A DNA stretch of 64,000 nucleotides from Pterois miles (Eukaryota > Chordata > Actinopteri > Perciformes > Scorpaenidae): positions 2,231,501 to 2,295,500 of the forward strand of contig CAMQGK010000318.1 in assembly GCA_947000775.1 (NCBI GenBank), given 5' to 3'. This document shows, in pieces, positions 25,169-37,393 of this stretch (position 1 is its first letter; every line of letters starts with the position of its first letter). The notes beneath the pieces were generated by a model that saw only the letters and a list, made by a program, of their open reading frames with translations, made no database searches and was not told the DNA's origin. A program made the position numbers and the translations under genes.

Positions 25169-26297
25169 CATGTTTTTTTTCAACATCAAAAAAATTTGAC
25201 TTTTTCATCAATAAATTTCGACATACTATACTATGCCGTTTTTTTTGTAAAATTTTCCAACATTTCATGAAATGACTTTTGCTCACCATAGAATCATTCT
25301 ACATGCTATAATACGACCGTTTTCATGGTTTTTTTCAACATCATTCAACAACATGGTTTTTTCCAACATAAAAATACCACCATTTTCATGTTTTTTTTCA
25401 ACATCAAAAAAATTTGATGTTTTCATTGAAAAATTTCGACATACTATACTATTGTGTTTTTTTTGTAAAATTTTCCAACATTTCACGAAATGACTTTTGC
25501 TCACCATAGAATCATTCTACATGCTATAATAAGATCGTTTTCATGTTTTTTGTCAAGATCAAAAAAATTTGACGTTTTCATCGAAAAATTTCGACATACT
25601 ATACTATGGCGTTTTTTCGTAAAATTTTCCAACATTTCACGAAATGACATTTGCTCACCATAGAATCATTCTACATGCTATAATACGACCGTTTTCATGG
25701 TTTTTTTCAACATCAAAAAATTTGACGTTTTCATCGAAAAATTTCGACATACTATACTATTTTGTTTTTTTTGCAAAATTTTCCAACATTTCACGAAATG
25801 ACTTTTGCTCAATCTATCTACATGCTATAATACGACCGTTTTCATGGTTTTTTTCAACATCAAAAAAATTTGACGTTTTCATCAATAAATTTCGACATAC
25901 TATAGTATGGCGTTTTTTTTGTAAAATTTTTCAACATTTAACGAACTGTCTTCTTTTCACCATAGAATCATTCTACATGCTATAATACCACCATTTTCAT
26001 GTTTTTTTTCAACATCAAAAAAATTTGATGTTTTCATTGAAAAATTTCGACATACTATACTATTGTGTTTTTTTTGTAAAATTTTCCAACATTTCACGAA
26101 ATGACTTTTGCTCACCATAGAATCATTCTACATGCTATAATACAACCGTTTTCATGTTTTTTTTCAACATCAAAAAAATTTGACGTTTTCATCGAAAAAT
26201 TTCGACATACTATACTATGGCGTTTTTTTTGAAAACTTTTTCAGCATTTCACGAAATGGTTTCTTTTCACCATAGAATCATTCTACATGCTATAATA

Positions 26298-27489
26298 TAT
26301 ATATATATCCTATATATAATATATATCCTGGATACTGGACTACCTCACAAACTGCCCACAGTATGTGAGGACACGGGACTTCACCTCTGACACCGTGGTC
26401 TGCAGTGTGGGGGCCCCGCACGGAACCGTTCTGGCTCCGTTCCTCTTCACGCTTTACACTGCAGACTTGTCCTACAACTCACCAACCTGTCACCTGCAGA
26501 AGTTCTCTGACGACTCTGCTATCGTCGGCCTCATCACTGATGGGGACGATGGGGAGTACAGAGAACTTTCCCAGGACTTCGTGGACTGGTGCCTGCGAAA
26601 CCACCTCCAAATCAACGCAGGGAAAACTAAAGAGCTGGTGGTGGATTTCCGGAGGCAAACTCATCCCCCTCCAACACTGGTGAACATCCAGGGATCAGAC
26701 ATTGAGATGGTGACATCTTATAAATACCTGGGTGTTCGCCTGAAAAATAAACTGGAGTGGACAACAAATTCCTCTGCACTCCATAAAAAACGCCAGAGCA
26801 GACTGTATCTGCTCAGGAGACTGAGGTCTTTTGGAGTGCAGGGGACACTTCTGAAAACATTTTATGACACCGTCGTGGCATCAGCCATATTTTATGGAGT
26901 GGTTTGCTGGGGCAGCAGCATCACAGCTGCAGACAGGAAGAGGCTGGATAAGATTATCAAAAGGGCCAGCTCTGTCCTGGGATGCTCTCTGGACACAGTG
27001 CAGGTGGTGGGAGAGAGGAGGACGATGGCTAAGCTGTCATCCATGATAGAGAAGGACTCCCACCCCATGAGAGACACCATCAGTGCTCTGGAGAGCTCCT
27101 TCAGTGGCAGGCTGCTACACCCTAAGTGTACGAAGGAGCGTTACAGAAGGTCCTTCCTGCCTGCAGCTGTTAGACTCCACAACCAGCACTGCTCCCAGTA
27201 GACCACATACACATTCACATTCACGACAAACTCACCGGACATAAGTGCAATAAGAACTCATGCAACTATATCATCTGCTCAAATTATAGTAACTGGACAA
27301 TTATTTAGTGATATGCTGGACATATTTTTGGCTTTACTTTCTATTATGTATATATTATTTTATTCTAACTGTATTAATACTGTTTTAAAATCCATGCTTC
27401 TTGTTTATTGCACTATCCATTTTACTGCTGTAACGTGTGAATTTCTCCACTGTGGGACCAATAAAGGAATATCTTAACTTATCTTCTCT
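26298..27489 (+). mobile_element. 5'-truncated LINE, copy 1
   Basis: The element is 1,192 bp between a 7-bp target duplication TATAATA (26,291-26,297 and 27,490-27,496). It begins with an AT-rich filler (TATATCCTATATATAATAT), then enters a reverse-transcriptase frame, followed by a 3' UTR of about 290 bp. The tail has AATAAAGG and short ATCTTA/CTTATCTTC repeats instead of poly-A, as in fish elements of the CR1/L2/Rex1 group. The 5' half (endonuclease and the front of RT) is missing. It is inserted in the monomer after ACATGCTATAATA. Confidence 0.9.
26320..27201 (+). pseudogene. Partial non-LTR reverse transcriptase, copy 1
   Basis: The frame is open from 26,320 (after a TAA at 26,317) to TAG at 27,199-27,201, 293 codons, with no proper ATG start. 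Reading begins YISWILDYLTNCPQYV. Numbering from the GTG at 26,365: GAPHGTVLAPFLFTLYT at 16-32 is the conserved RT block usually GxPQGxVLSP (H replaces Q). FSDD at 47-50 holds the two catalytic aspartates (usually FADD). NAGKTK at 84-89 and YKYLGV at 119-124 are the following blocks. After these comes the basic C-terminal region typical of jockey/CR1/L2/Rex1-type elements, with FYDTVVASAIFYGVVCW at 166-182. The protein should have copied element RNA at the target. Without endonuclease, N-terminal RT and promoter it is a dead fragment, though the reading frame is intact. Exact clade not decided. Confidence 0.88.
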
Positions 27490-28602
27490 TATAATACGAC
27501 CGTTTTCATGTTTTTTTTAAACATCAAAAAAATTGGACGTTTTCATTGAAAAATTTCGACATACTATACTATGGCGTTTTTTTTGTAAAATTTCCCAACA
27601 TTTCACGAAATGACTTTTGCTCAAAATAGAATCACTCTGCATGCTATAATATGACCGTTTTCATGTTTTTTGTCAAGATAAAAAAAAATTGACGTTTTCA
27701 TCGAAAAATTTCGACATATTATACTATGGCATTTTTTTGTAAAATTTTCCAACATTTCACGAAATGTCTTTTATTCACCATAGAATCATTGTACATGCTA
27801 CAAAATGACCATTTCCATGTTTTTTTTCAACATCAAAAAAATTTGACGCTTTCATCCTAAAATTTCGACATACTATACTATGGCGTTTTTTTGTAAAATT
27901 TTCCAACATTTCACAAAATGAGTTTTGCTCACCATAGAATCATTCTACATGCTATAATATGATCGTTTTCATGTTTTTTTCCAACATAAAAAAAAATTGA
28001 CATTTTTATCGAAAAATTTCGACATACTATACTATGGCGTTTTTTTTGTAAAATTTTTCAACATTTAACGAAATGTCTTCTTTTCACCATAGAATCATTC
28101 TACATGCTATAATACCACCATTTTCATGTTTTTTTCAACATCAAAAAAATTTGATGTTTTCATTGTAAAATTTCGACATACTATACTATTGTGTTTTTTT
28201 TGTAAAATTTTCCAACATTTCACGAAATGACTTTTGCTCACCATAGAATCATTCTACATGCTAAAAAAAACCGCCATACTACAAGCTTTAATATGATCGT
28301 TTTCATGTTTTTTGTCAAGATCAAAAAAATTTGACGTTTTCATCGAAAAATTTCGACATACTATACTATGGCGTTTTTTTGTAAAATTTTCCAACATTTC
28401 ACGAAATGACATTTGCTCACCATAGAATCATTCTACATGCTATAATACAACCGTTTTCATGTTTTTTGTCAAGATCAAAAAAATTTGACGTTTTCATCGA
28501 AAAATTTCGACATACTATACTAGTGTGTTTTTTTTGAAAAAATTTCCAACATTTCACGAAATGACTTTTGCTCACCATAGAATCATTCTACATGCTATAA
28601 TA
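27490..28602 (+). repeat. 155-bp satellite array, segment 2
   Basis: About seven monomers lie between LINE copies 1 and 2. An odd insertion of about 25 bp (AAAACCGCCATACTACAAGC) follows ACATGCTA at 28,256-28,290. A monomer with CATTGTACATGCTACAAAAT at about 27,788 is shared with 48,536, downstream of LINE copy 5. Confidence 0.93.
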
Positions 28603-29792
28603 TATATATATCCTATATATAATATATATCCTGGATACTGGACTACCTCACAAACTGCCCACAGTATGTGAGGACACGGGACTTCACCTCTGACACCGTG
28701 GTCTGCAGTGTGGGGGCCCCGCACGGAACCGTTCTGGCTCCGTTCCTCTTCACGCTTTACACTGCAGACTTGTCCTACAACTCACCAACCTGTCACCTGC
28801 AGAAGTTCTCTGACGACTCTGCTATCGTCGGCCTCATCACTGATGGGGACGATGGGGAGTACAGAGAACTTTCCCAGGACTTCGTGGACTGGTGCCTGCG
28901 AAACCACCTCCAAATCAACGCAGGGAAAACTAAAGAGCTGGTGGTGGATTTCCGGAGGCAAACTCATCCCCCTCCAACACTGGTGAACATCCAGGGATCA
29001 GACATTGAGATGGTGACATCTTATAAATACCTGGGTGTTCGCCTGAAAAATAAACTGGAGTGGACAACAAATTCCTCTGCACTCCATAAAAAACGCCAGA
29101 GCAGACTGTATCTGCTCAGGAGACTGAGGTCTTTTGGAGTGCAGGGGACACTTCTGAAAACATTTTATGACACCGTGGTGGCATCAGCCATATTTTATGG
29201 AGTGGTTTGCTGGGGCAGCAGCATCACAGCTGCAGACAGGAAGAGGCTGGATAAGATTATCAAAAGGGCCAGCTCTGTCCTGGGATGCTCTCTGGACACA
29301 GTGCAGGTGGTGGGAGAGAGGAGGACGATGGCTAAGCTGTCATCCATGATAGAGAAGGACTCCCACCCCATGAGAGACACCATCAGTGCTCTGGAGAGCT
29401 CCTTCAGTGGCAGGCTGCTACACCCTAAGTGTACGAAGGAGCGTTACAGAAGGTCCTTCCTGCCTGCAGCTGTTAGACTCCACAACCAGCACTGCTCCCA
29501 GTAGACCACATACACATTCACATTCACAACAAACTCACCGGACATAAGTGCAATAAGAACTCATGCAACTATATCATCTGCTCAAATTATAGTAATAGGA
29601 CAATTATTTAGTGATATGCTGGACATATTTTTGGCTTTACTTTCTATTATGTATATATTATTTTATTTTAACTGTATTAATACTGTTTTAAAATCCATGC
29701 TTCTTGTTTATTGCACTATCCATTTTACTGCTGTAACGTGTGAATTTCTCCACTGTGGGACCAATAAAGGAATATCTTAACTTATCTTCTCT
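28603..29792 (+). mobile_element. 5'-truncated LINE, copy 2
   Basis: It has the same truncation point, AT-rich filler and 3' end as copy 1, with TATAATA at 28,596-28,602 and 29,793-29,799. It differs from copy 1 at only a handful of bases, for example ACCGTGGTGG for ACCGTCGTGG and AGTAATAGGAC for AGTAACTGGAC in the 3' UTR. Confidence 0.9.
28623..29504 (+). pseudogene. Partial non-LTR reverse transcriptase, copy 2
   Basis: The conceptual product from the GTG at 28,668 is identical to copy 1. The nucleotide differences I noted in the frame are synonymous. It keeps FSDD and the complete C-terminus, and is truncated at the same 5' position. Confidence 0.88.
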
Positions 29793-31046
29793 TATAATAC
29801 GACCGTTTTCATGTTTTTTTTAAACATCAAAAAAATTTGACGTTTTCATCGAAAAATTTCGACATACTATACTATGGCGTATTTTTTGTAAAATTTTTCA
29901 ACATTTAACGAAATGTCTTCTTTTCACCATAGAATCATTCTACATGCTATAATACCACCATTTTCATGTTTTTTTTCAACATCAAAAAAATTTGATGTTT
30001 TCATTGAAAAATTTCGACATACTATACTATGGCGTTTTTTTGTAAAATTTTCCAACATTTCACGAAATGACATTTGCTCACCATAGAATCATTCTACATG
30101 CTATAATACGACCGTTTTCATGTTTTTTTTTCAACATCAAAAAAATTTGACGTTTTCATTAATAAATTTCGACATACTATACTATGCCGTTTGTTTTTGT
30201 AAAATTTTCCAACATTTCACGAAATGTTTTCTTTTCAGCTTAGAATCATTCTACATGCTATAATACAACAGTTTTCATGTTTTTTTTCAACATCAAAAAA
30301 ATTTGACGTTTTCATCGAAAAATTTCGACATACTATACTATGGCGTTTTTTTGTAAAATTTTCCAACACTTCACGAAATGTTTTCTTTTCACCATAGAAT
30401 CATTCTACATGCCATAATACAACCGTTTTCATGTTTTTTTTCAACATCAAAAAAATTAGACCTTTTTATCGAAAAATTTTGACATATTATACTATGGCGT
30501 TTTTTTTTTTTTTTGTAAAATTTTCCAACATTTCACGAAATGACTTTTGCTCACCATAGAATCATTCTACATGCTATAATATGACTGTTTTCATGTTTTT
30601 TTTTTAACTTCAAAAAAATTTGATATTTTCATCGAAAAATTTCGACATACTATACTATTGTGTTTTTTTTGTAAAATTTTCCAACATTTCACGAAATGAC
30701 TTTTGCTCACCATAGAATCATTCTACATGCTATAATATGACCGTTTTCATGTTTTTTTTTCAACTTCAAAAAAATTTGATATTTTCATCAAAAAATTTCG
30801 ACATACTATACTATGGCGTGTTTTTGTAAAATTTTCCAACATTTCACGAAATGACATTTGCTCACCATAGAATCATTCTACATGCTATAATACGACTGTT
30901 TTCATGGTTGTTTTCAACATCAAAAAAATTTGACGTTTTCATTGAAAAATTTCGACATACTATACTATGGCGTTTTTTTGTAAAATTTTCCTACATTTCA
31001 TGAAATGACATTTGCTCACCATAGAATCATTCTACATGCTATAATA
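29793..31046 (+). repeat. 155-bp satellite array, segment 3
   Basis: About eight monomers lie between LINE copies 2 and 3. One unit has a 16-T run at about 30,499-30,514. The length is close to a whole number of monomers plus the 7-bp target duplication. Confidence 0.93.
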
Positions 31047-32236
31047 TATATATATCCTATATATAATATATATCCTGGATACTGGACTACCTCACAAACT
31101 GCCCACAGTATGTGAGGACACGGGACTTCACCTCTGACACCGTGGTCTGCAGTGTGGGTGCCCCGCACGGAACCGTTCTGGCTCCGTTCCTCTTCACGCT
31201 TTACACTGCAGACTTGTCCTACATCTCACCAACCTGTCACCTGCAGAAGTTCTCTGACGACTCTGCTATCGTCGGCCTCATCACTGATGGGGACGATGGG
31301 GAGTACAGAGAACTTTCCCAGGACTTCGTGGACTGGTGCCTGCGAAACCACCTCCAAATCAATGCAGGGAAAACTAAAAAGCTGGTGGTGGATTTCCGGA
31401 GGCAAATTCATCCCCCTCCAACACTGGTGAACATCCAGGGATCAGACATGGAGATGGTGACATCTTATAAATACCTGGGTTTTCGCCTGAAAAATAAACT
31501 GGAGTGGACAACAAATTCCTCTGCACTCCATAAAAAACGCCAGAGCAGACTGTATCTGCTCAGGAGACTGAGGTCTTTTGGAGTGCAGGGGACACTTCTG
31601 AAAACATTTTATGACACCGTGGTGGCATCAGCCATATTTTATGGAGTGGTTTGCTGGGGCAGCAGCATCACAGCTGCAGACAGGAAGAGGCTGGATAAGA
31701 TTATCAAAAGGGCCAGCTCTGTCCTGGGATGCTCTCTGGACACAGTGCAGGTGGTGGGAGAGAGGAGGACGATGGCTCAGCTGTCATCCATGATAGAGAA
31801 GGACTCCCACCCCATGAGAGACACCATCAGTGCTCTGGAGAGCTCCTTCAGTGGCAGGCTGCTACACCCTAAGTGTACGAAGGAGCGTTACAGAAGGTCC
31901 TTCCTGCCTGCAGCTGTTAGACTCCACAACCAGCACTGCTCCCAGTAGACCACATACACATTCACATTCACAACAAACTCACCGGACATAAGTGCAATAA
32001 GAACTCATGCAACTATATCATCTGCTCAAATTATAGTAACTGGACAATTATTTAGTGATATGCTGGACATATTTTTGGCTTTACTTTCTATTATGTATAT
32101 ATTATTTTATTTTAACTGTATTAATACTGTTTTAAAATCCATGCTTCTTGTTTATTGCACTATCCATTTTACTGCTGTAACGTGTGAATTTCTCCACTGT
32201 GGGACCAATAAAGGAATATCTTAACTTATCTTCTCT
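31047..32236 (+). mobile_element. 5'-truncated LINE, copy 3
   Basis: It has the same boundaries as copy 1 and target duplication TATAATA at 31,040-31,046 and 32,237-32,243. It shares several coding substitutions and its downstream flank with copy 4, 14 kb away. Confidence 0.9.
31067..31948 (+). pseudogene. Partial non-LTR reverse transcriptase, copy 3
   Basis: The intact frame matches copy 1 except for N38I, E90K, T99I, I113M, V124F and K223Q (numbered from the GTG at 31,112). V124F alters the conserved YKYLGV block. N38I, E90K and T99I are shared with copy 4. Confidence 0.88.
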
Positions 32237-35200
32237 TATAATACGACCGTTTTCATGTTTTTTTTAAACATCAAAAATATTTGACGTTTTCATCCAAAAA
32301 TTTCGACATACTATACTATGGCGTTTTTTTTGTAAAATTTCCCAACATTTCACGAAATGACTTTTGCTCAAAATAGAATCATTGTACATGCTACACTATG
32401 ACCATTTCCATGTTTTTTTTAACTTCAAAAAAATTTGACGCTTTCATCGAAAAATTTCGACATGGCGTTTTTTTGTAAAATTTTCCAACATTTCACAAAA
32501 TGAGTTTTGCTCACCATAGAATCATTCTACATGCTATAATATGATCGTTTTCATGGTTTTTTCCAACATAAAAAAAATTTGACATTTTTATCGAAAAATT
32601 TCGACATACTATATACTATGGCGTTTTTTTTGTAAAATTTTTCAACATTTAACGAAATGTCTTCTTTTCACCATAGAATCATTCTACATGCTATAATACC
32701 ACCATTTTCATGTTTTTTTTCAACATCAAAAAAATTTGATGTTTTCATTGAAAAATTTCAACATACTATACTATTGTGTTTTTTTTGTAAAATTTTCCAA
32801 CATTTCACGAAATGACTTTTGCTCACCATAGAATCATTCTACATGCTATAATATGACCGTTTTCATGTTTTTTTTCAACTTCAAAAAAATTTGATATTTT
32901 CATCGAAAAATTTCGACATACTATACTATGGCGTTTTTTTTGTAAAATTTTCCAACATTTCACGAAATGACTTGCTCACCATAGAATCATTCTACATGCT
33001 ATAATACAACCGTTTTCATGGTTTTTTTCAACATCAAAAAAATTTGACGTTTTCATTGAAAAATTTCGACATAATATACTATGTCGTTTTTTTGTAAAAT
33101 TTTCCAACATTTCACGAAATGACATTTGCTCACCATAGAATCATTCTACATGCTCTAATATGACCGTTTTCATGGTTTTTTTCAACATCAAAAAAATTTG
33201 ACGTTTTCATCAATAAATTTCGACATACTATACTATGCCGTTTTTTTTGTAAAATTTTCCAACATTTCACGAAATGTTTTCTTTTCACCATAGAATCATT
33301 CTACATGCTATAATACAACCGTTTTCATGTTTTTTGTCAAGATCAAAAAAATTTGACGTTTTCATCGAAAAATTTTGACATACTGTACTATTGTGTATTT
33401 TTTGTAAAATTTTCCAATATTTCACGAAATGTTTTCTTTTCACCATCGAATCATTCTACATGCTATAATACGACCGTTTTCATGTTTTTTTTCAACATCA
33501 AAAAAATTTTAAAGTTTATCAATAAATTTCGACATACTATACTATGGCGTTTTTTTTGTAAAATTTTCCAACATTTCACGAAATGTTTTCTTTTTACCAT
33601 AGAATCATTCTACATGCTATAATACAACCGTTTTCGTGTTTTTTTTCAACATCAACAAAAATTTGACGTTTTCATCGAAAAATTTCGACATACTATACTA
33701 TGGCATTTTTTTTGTAAAATTTTCCAACATTTCACGAAATGAGTTTTGCTCACCATAGAATCACTCTACATGCTAAAATATGACCGTTTTCGTGTTTTTT
33801 TTCAAGATCAAAAAAATTTGACGTTTTCATCAATAAATTTTGACATACTATACTATGGTGTTTTTTTTTGTAAAATTTTCCAACATTTCACGAAATGACT
33901 TTTGCTCACCATAGAATCATTCTACATGCTATAATACGACCGTTTTCATGGTTTTTTTCAACATCATTCAACAACATGGTTTTTTTCAACATAAAAAAAA
34001 TTTGACATTTTCATCGAAAAATTTCGACATACTATACTATGGCGTTTTTTTTGCAGAATTTTTCAACATTTAACGAAATGTCTTCTTTTCACCATAGAAT
34101 CATTCTACATGCTATAATACCACCATTTTCATGTTTTTTTTCAACATCAAAAAAATTTGATGTTTTCATTGAAAAATTTCGACATACTATACTATTGTGT
34201 TTTTTTTGTAAAATTTTCCAACATTTCACGAAATGACTTTTGCTCACCATAGAATCATTCTACATGCTATAATAAGATCGTTTTCATGTTTTTTGTCAAG
34301 ATCAAAAAAATTTGACGTTTTCATCGAAAAATTTCGACATACTATACTATTGTGTTTTTTTTGTAAAATTTTCCAACATTTCACGAAATGACTTTTGCTC
34401 ACCATAGAATCATTCTACATGCTATAATACAACCGTTTTCATGGTTTTTTTCAACATCAAAAAAATTTGACATTTTCATCGAAAAATTTCGACATACTAT
34501 ACTATGGTGTTTTTTCGTAAAATTTTCCAACATTTCACGAAATGACATTTGCTCACCATAGAATCATTCTACATGCTATAATACAACCGTTTTCATGGTT
34601 TTTTTCAACATCAAAAAAATTTGACATTTTCATCGAAAAATTTCGACATACTATACTATGGTGTTTTTTTGTAAAATTTTCCAACATTTGACGAAATGAC
34701 ATTTGCTCACCATAGAATCATTCTACATGCTATAATACGACCGTTTTCATGGTTTTTTTCAACATCAAAAAATTTGACGTTTTCATCGAAAAATTTCGAC
34801 ATACTATACTATGGCGTTTTTTTTTAAAAATTTTCCAGCATTTCACGAAATGGTTTCTTTTCACCATAGAATCATTCTACATGCTATAATACAACCGTTT
34901 TCATGTTTTTTTTCAACATAAAAAAAAATTTGACGTTTTCATCGAAAAATTTCGACATACAATACTATTTTTTTTTTTTTTGCAAAATTTTCCAACATTT
35001 CACGAAATGACTTTTGCTCAATCATTCTACATGCTATAATACGACCGTTTTCATGGTTTTTTCAACATCGAAAAAATTTGATATTTTCATTGAAAAATTT
35101 CGACATACTATACTATTGTGTTTTTTTTGTAAAATTTTCCAACATTTCACGAAATGACTTTTGCTCACCATAGAATCATTCTACATGCTCTAATACGACC

Positions 35201-36118
35201 GTTTTCATGGTTTTTTTCAACATCAAAAAAATTTGACGTTTTCATCAATAAATTTCGACATACTATACTATGCCGTTTTTTTTGTAAAATTTTCCAACAT
35301 TTCACGAAATGTTTTCTTTTCACCATAGAATCATTCTACATGCTATAATACAACCGTTTTCATGTTTTTTGTCAAGATCAAAAAAATTTGACGTTTTCAT
35401 CGAAAAATTTTGACATACTGTACTATTGTGTTTTTTTTGTAAAATTTTCCAATATTTCACGAAATGTTTTCTTTTCACCATCGAATCATTCTACATGCTA
35501 TAATACAACCGTTTTCATGTTTTTTTTCAACATCAAAAAAATTTTAAAGTTTTCATCAATAAATTTCGACATACTATACTATGGCGTTTTTTTTGTAAAA
35601 TTTTCCAACATTTCACGAAATGTTTTCTTTTTACCATAGAATCATTCTACATGCTATAATACAACCGTTTTCGTGTTTTTTTTCAACATCAACAAAAATT
35701 TGACGTTTTCATTGAAAAATTTCGACATACTATACTATGGCATTTTTTTTGTAAAATTTTCCAACATTTCACGAAATGAGTTTTGCTCACCATAGAATCA
35801 CTCTACATGCTAAAATATGACCGTTTTCGTGTTTTTTTTCAAGATCAAAAAAATTTGACGTTTTCATCAATAAATTTTGACATACTATACTATGTCGTTT
35901 TTTTGTAAAATTTTCCAACATTTCACGAAATGACTTTTGCTCACCATAGAATCATTCTACATGCTATAATATGACCGTTTTCATGTTTTTTTTTAACTTC
36001 AAAAAAATTTGACGTTTTCATCGAAAAATTTCGACATACTATACTATGTCGTTTTTTTGTAAAATTTTCCAACATTTCACAAAATGAGTTTTGCTCACCA
36101 TGGAAACCATAAAAACGG

Positions 36119-36152
36119 TATAGCATGTAGAATGATTATTCTACATGCTATA
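36119..36152. repeat. Shortened head-to-head inverted repeat (copy e)
   Basis: The 15-bp arms TATAGCATGTAGAAT and ATTCTACATGCTATA surround the loop GATT. It derives from the 28-bp version by loss of 9 bp (TCGTATTA-type sequence) from the left arm. Confidence 0.93.
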
Positions 36153-37359
36153 ATACGACCGTTTTCATGTTTTTTTTCAATGTCAAAAAAATTTGACTTT
36201 TTCATCAATAAATTTCGACATACTACACTATGCCGTTTTTTTTGTAAAATTTTCCAACATTTCACGAAATGACTTTTGCTCACCATAGAATCATTCTACA
36301 TGCTATAATATGACCGTTTTCATGGTTTTTTTCAACATCAAAAAATTTGACGTTTTCATCGAAAAATTTCGACATACTATACTATGGCGTTTTTTTTGAA
36401 AAATTTTCCAGCATTTCACGAAATGGTTTCTTTTCACCATAGAATCATTCTACATGCTATAATACAACCGTTTTCATGTTTTTTTTCAACATAAAAAAAA
36501 ATTTGACGTTTTCATCGAAAAATTTCGACATACAATACTTTTTTTTTTTTTTGCAAAATTTTCCAACATTTCACGAAATGACTTTTGCTCAATCATTCTA
36601 CATGCTATAATACGACCGTTTTCATGGTTTTTTTCAACATCGAAAAAATTTGATATTTTCATTGAAAAATTTCGACATACTATACTATTGTGTTTTTTTT
36701 GTAAAATTTTCCAATATTTCACGAAATGTTTTCTTTTCACCATCGAATCATTCTACATGCTATAATACAACCGTTTTCATGTTTTTTTTCAACATCAAAA
36801 AATTTTTAAAGTTTTCATCAATAAATTTCGACATACTATACTATGGCGTTTTTTTTTGTAAAATTTTCCAACATTTCACGAAATGTTTTCTTTTCACCAT
36901 AGAATCATTCTACATGCTATAATACAACCGTTTTCGTGTTTTTTTTTAACATCGACAAAAATTTGACGTTTTCATTGAAAAATTTTTTTTTTGTAAAATT
37001 TTCCAATATTTCACGAAATGAGTTTTGCTCACCATAGAATCACTCTACATGCTAAAATATGACCGTTTTCATGTTTTTTTCAAGATCAAAAAAATTTGAC
37101 GTTTTCATCAATAAATTTTGACATACTATACTATGTCGTTTTTTTGTAAAATTTTCCAACATTTCACGAAATGACTTTTGCTCACCATAGAATCATTCTA
37201 CATGCTATAATATGACCGTTTTCATGTTTTTTTTTAACTTCAAAAAAATTGGACGTTTTCATCGAAAAATTTCGACATACTATACTATGTCGTTTTTTTG
37301 TAAAATTTTCCAACATTTCACAAAATGAGTTTTGCTCACCATGGAAACCATAAAAACGG

Positions 37360-37393
37360 TATAGCATGTAGAATGATTATTCTACATGCTATA
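37360..37393. repeat. Shortened head-to-head inverted repeat (copy f)
   Basis: Same 15-bp arms and loop as at 36,119-36,152. Confidence 0.93.

Larger units (their letters stand above)
18306..26297 (+). repeat. 155-bp satellite array, segment 1
   Basis: Tandem monomers of about 154-155 bp; for example, the ACTATACTAT core starts at 18,307, 18,461 and 18,616. Landmarks in order are TTTCGACATACTATACTATG, a T-run, TTTTCCAACATTTCACGAAA, TAGAATCATTCTACATGCTA, an ACCGTTTTCATG box, another T-run and CAAAAAAATTTGACG. About 52 monomers fit here. The monomer length is not a multiple of three and units differ by indels, so the many 60-120-codon frames in either strand are shadows. Several monomers are truncated (for example around 19,818, where TTTTGCTCAATCATTC lacks CACCATAG). 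Confidence 0.95.

Noticed and set aside
26405..26683. Second-frame and antisense open frames inside the LINE copies (92, 61, 60 and 62 codons)
   Set aside because: They recur in every copy only because the copies are near-identical. The RT frame carries the conserved motifs; the others carry none.
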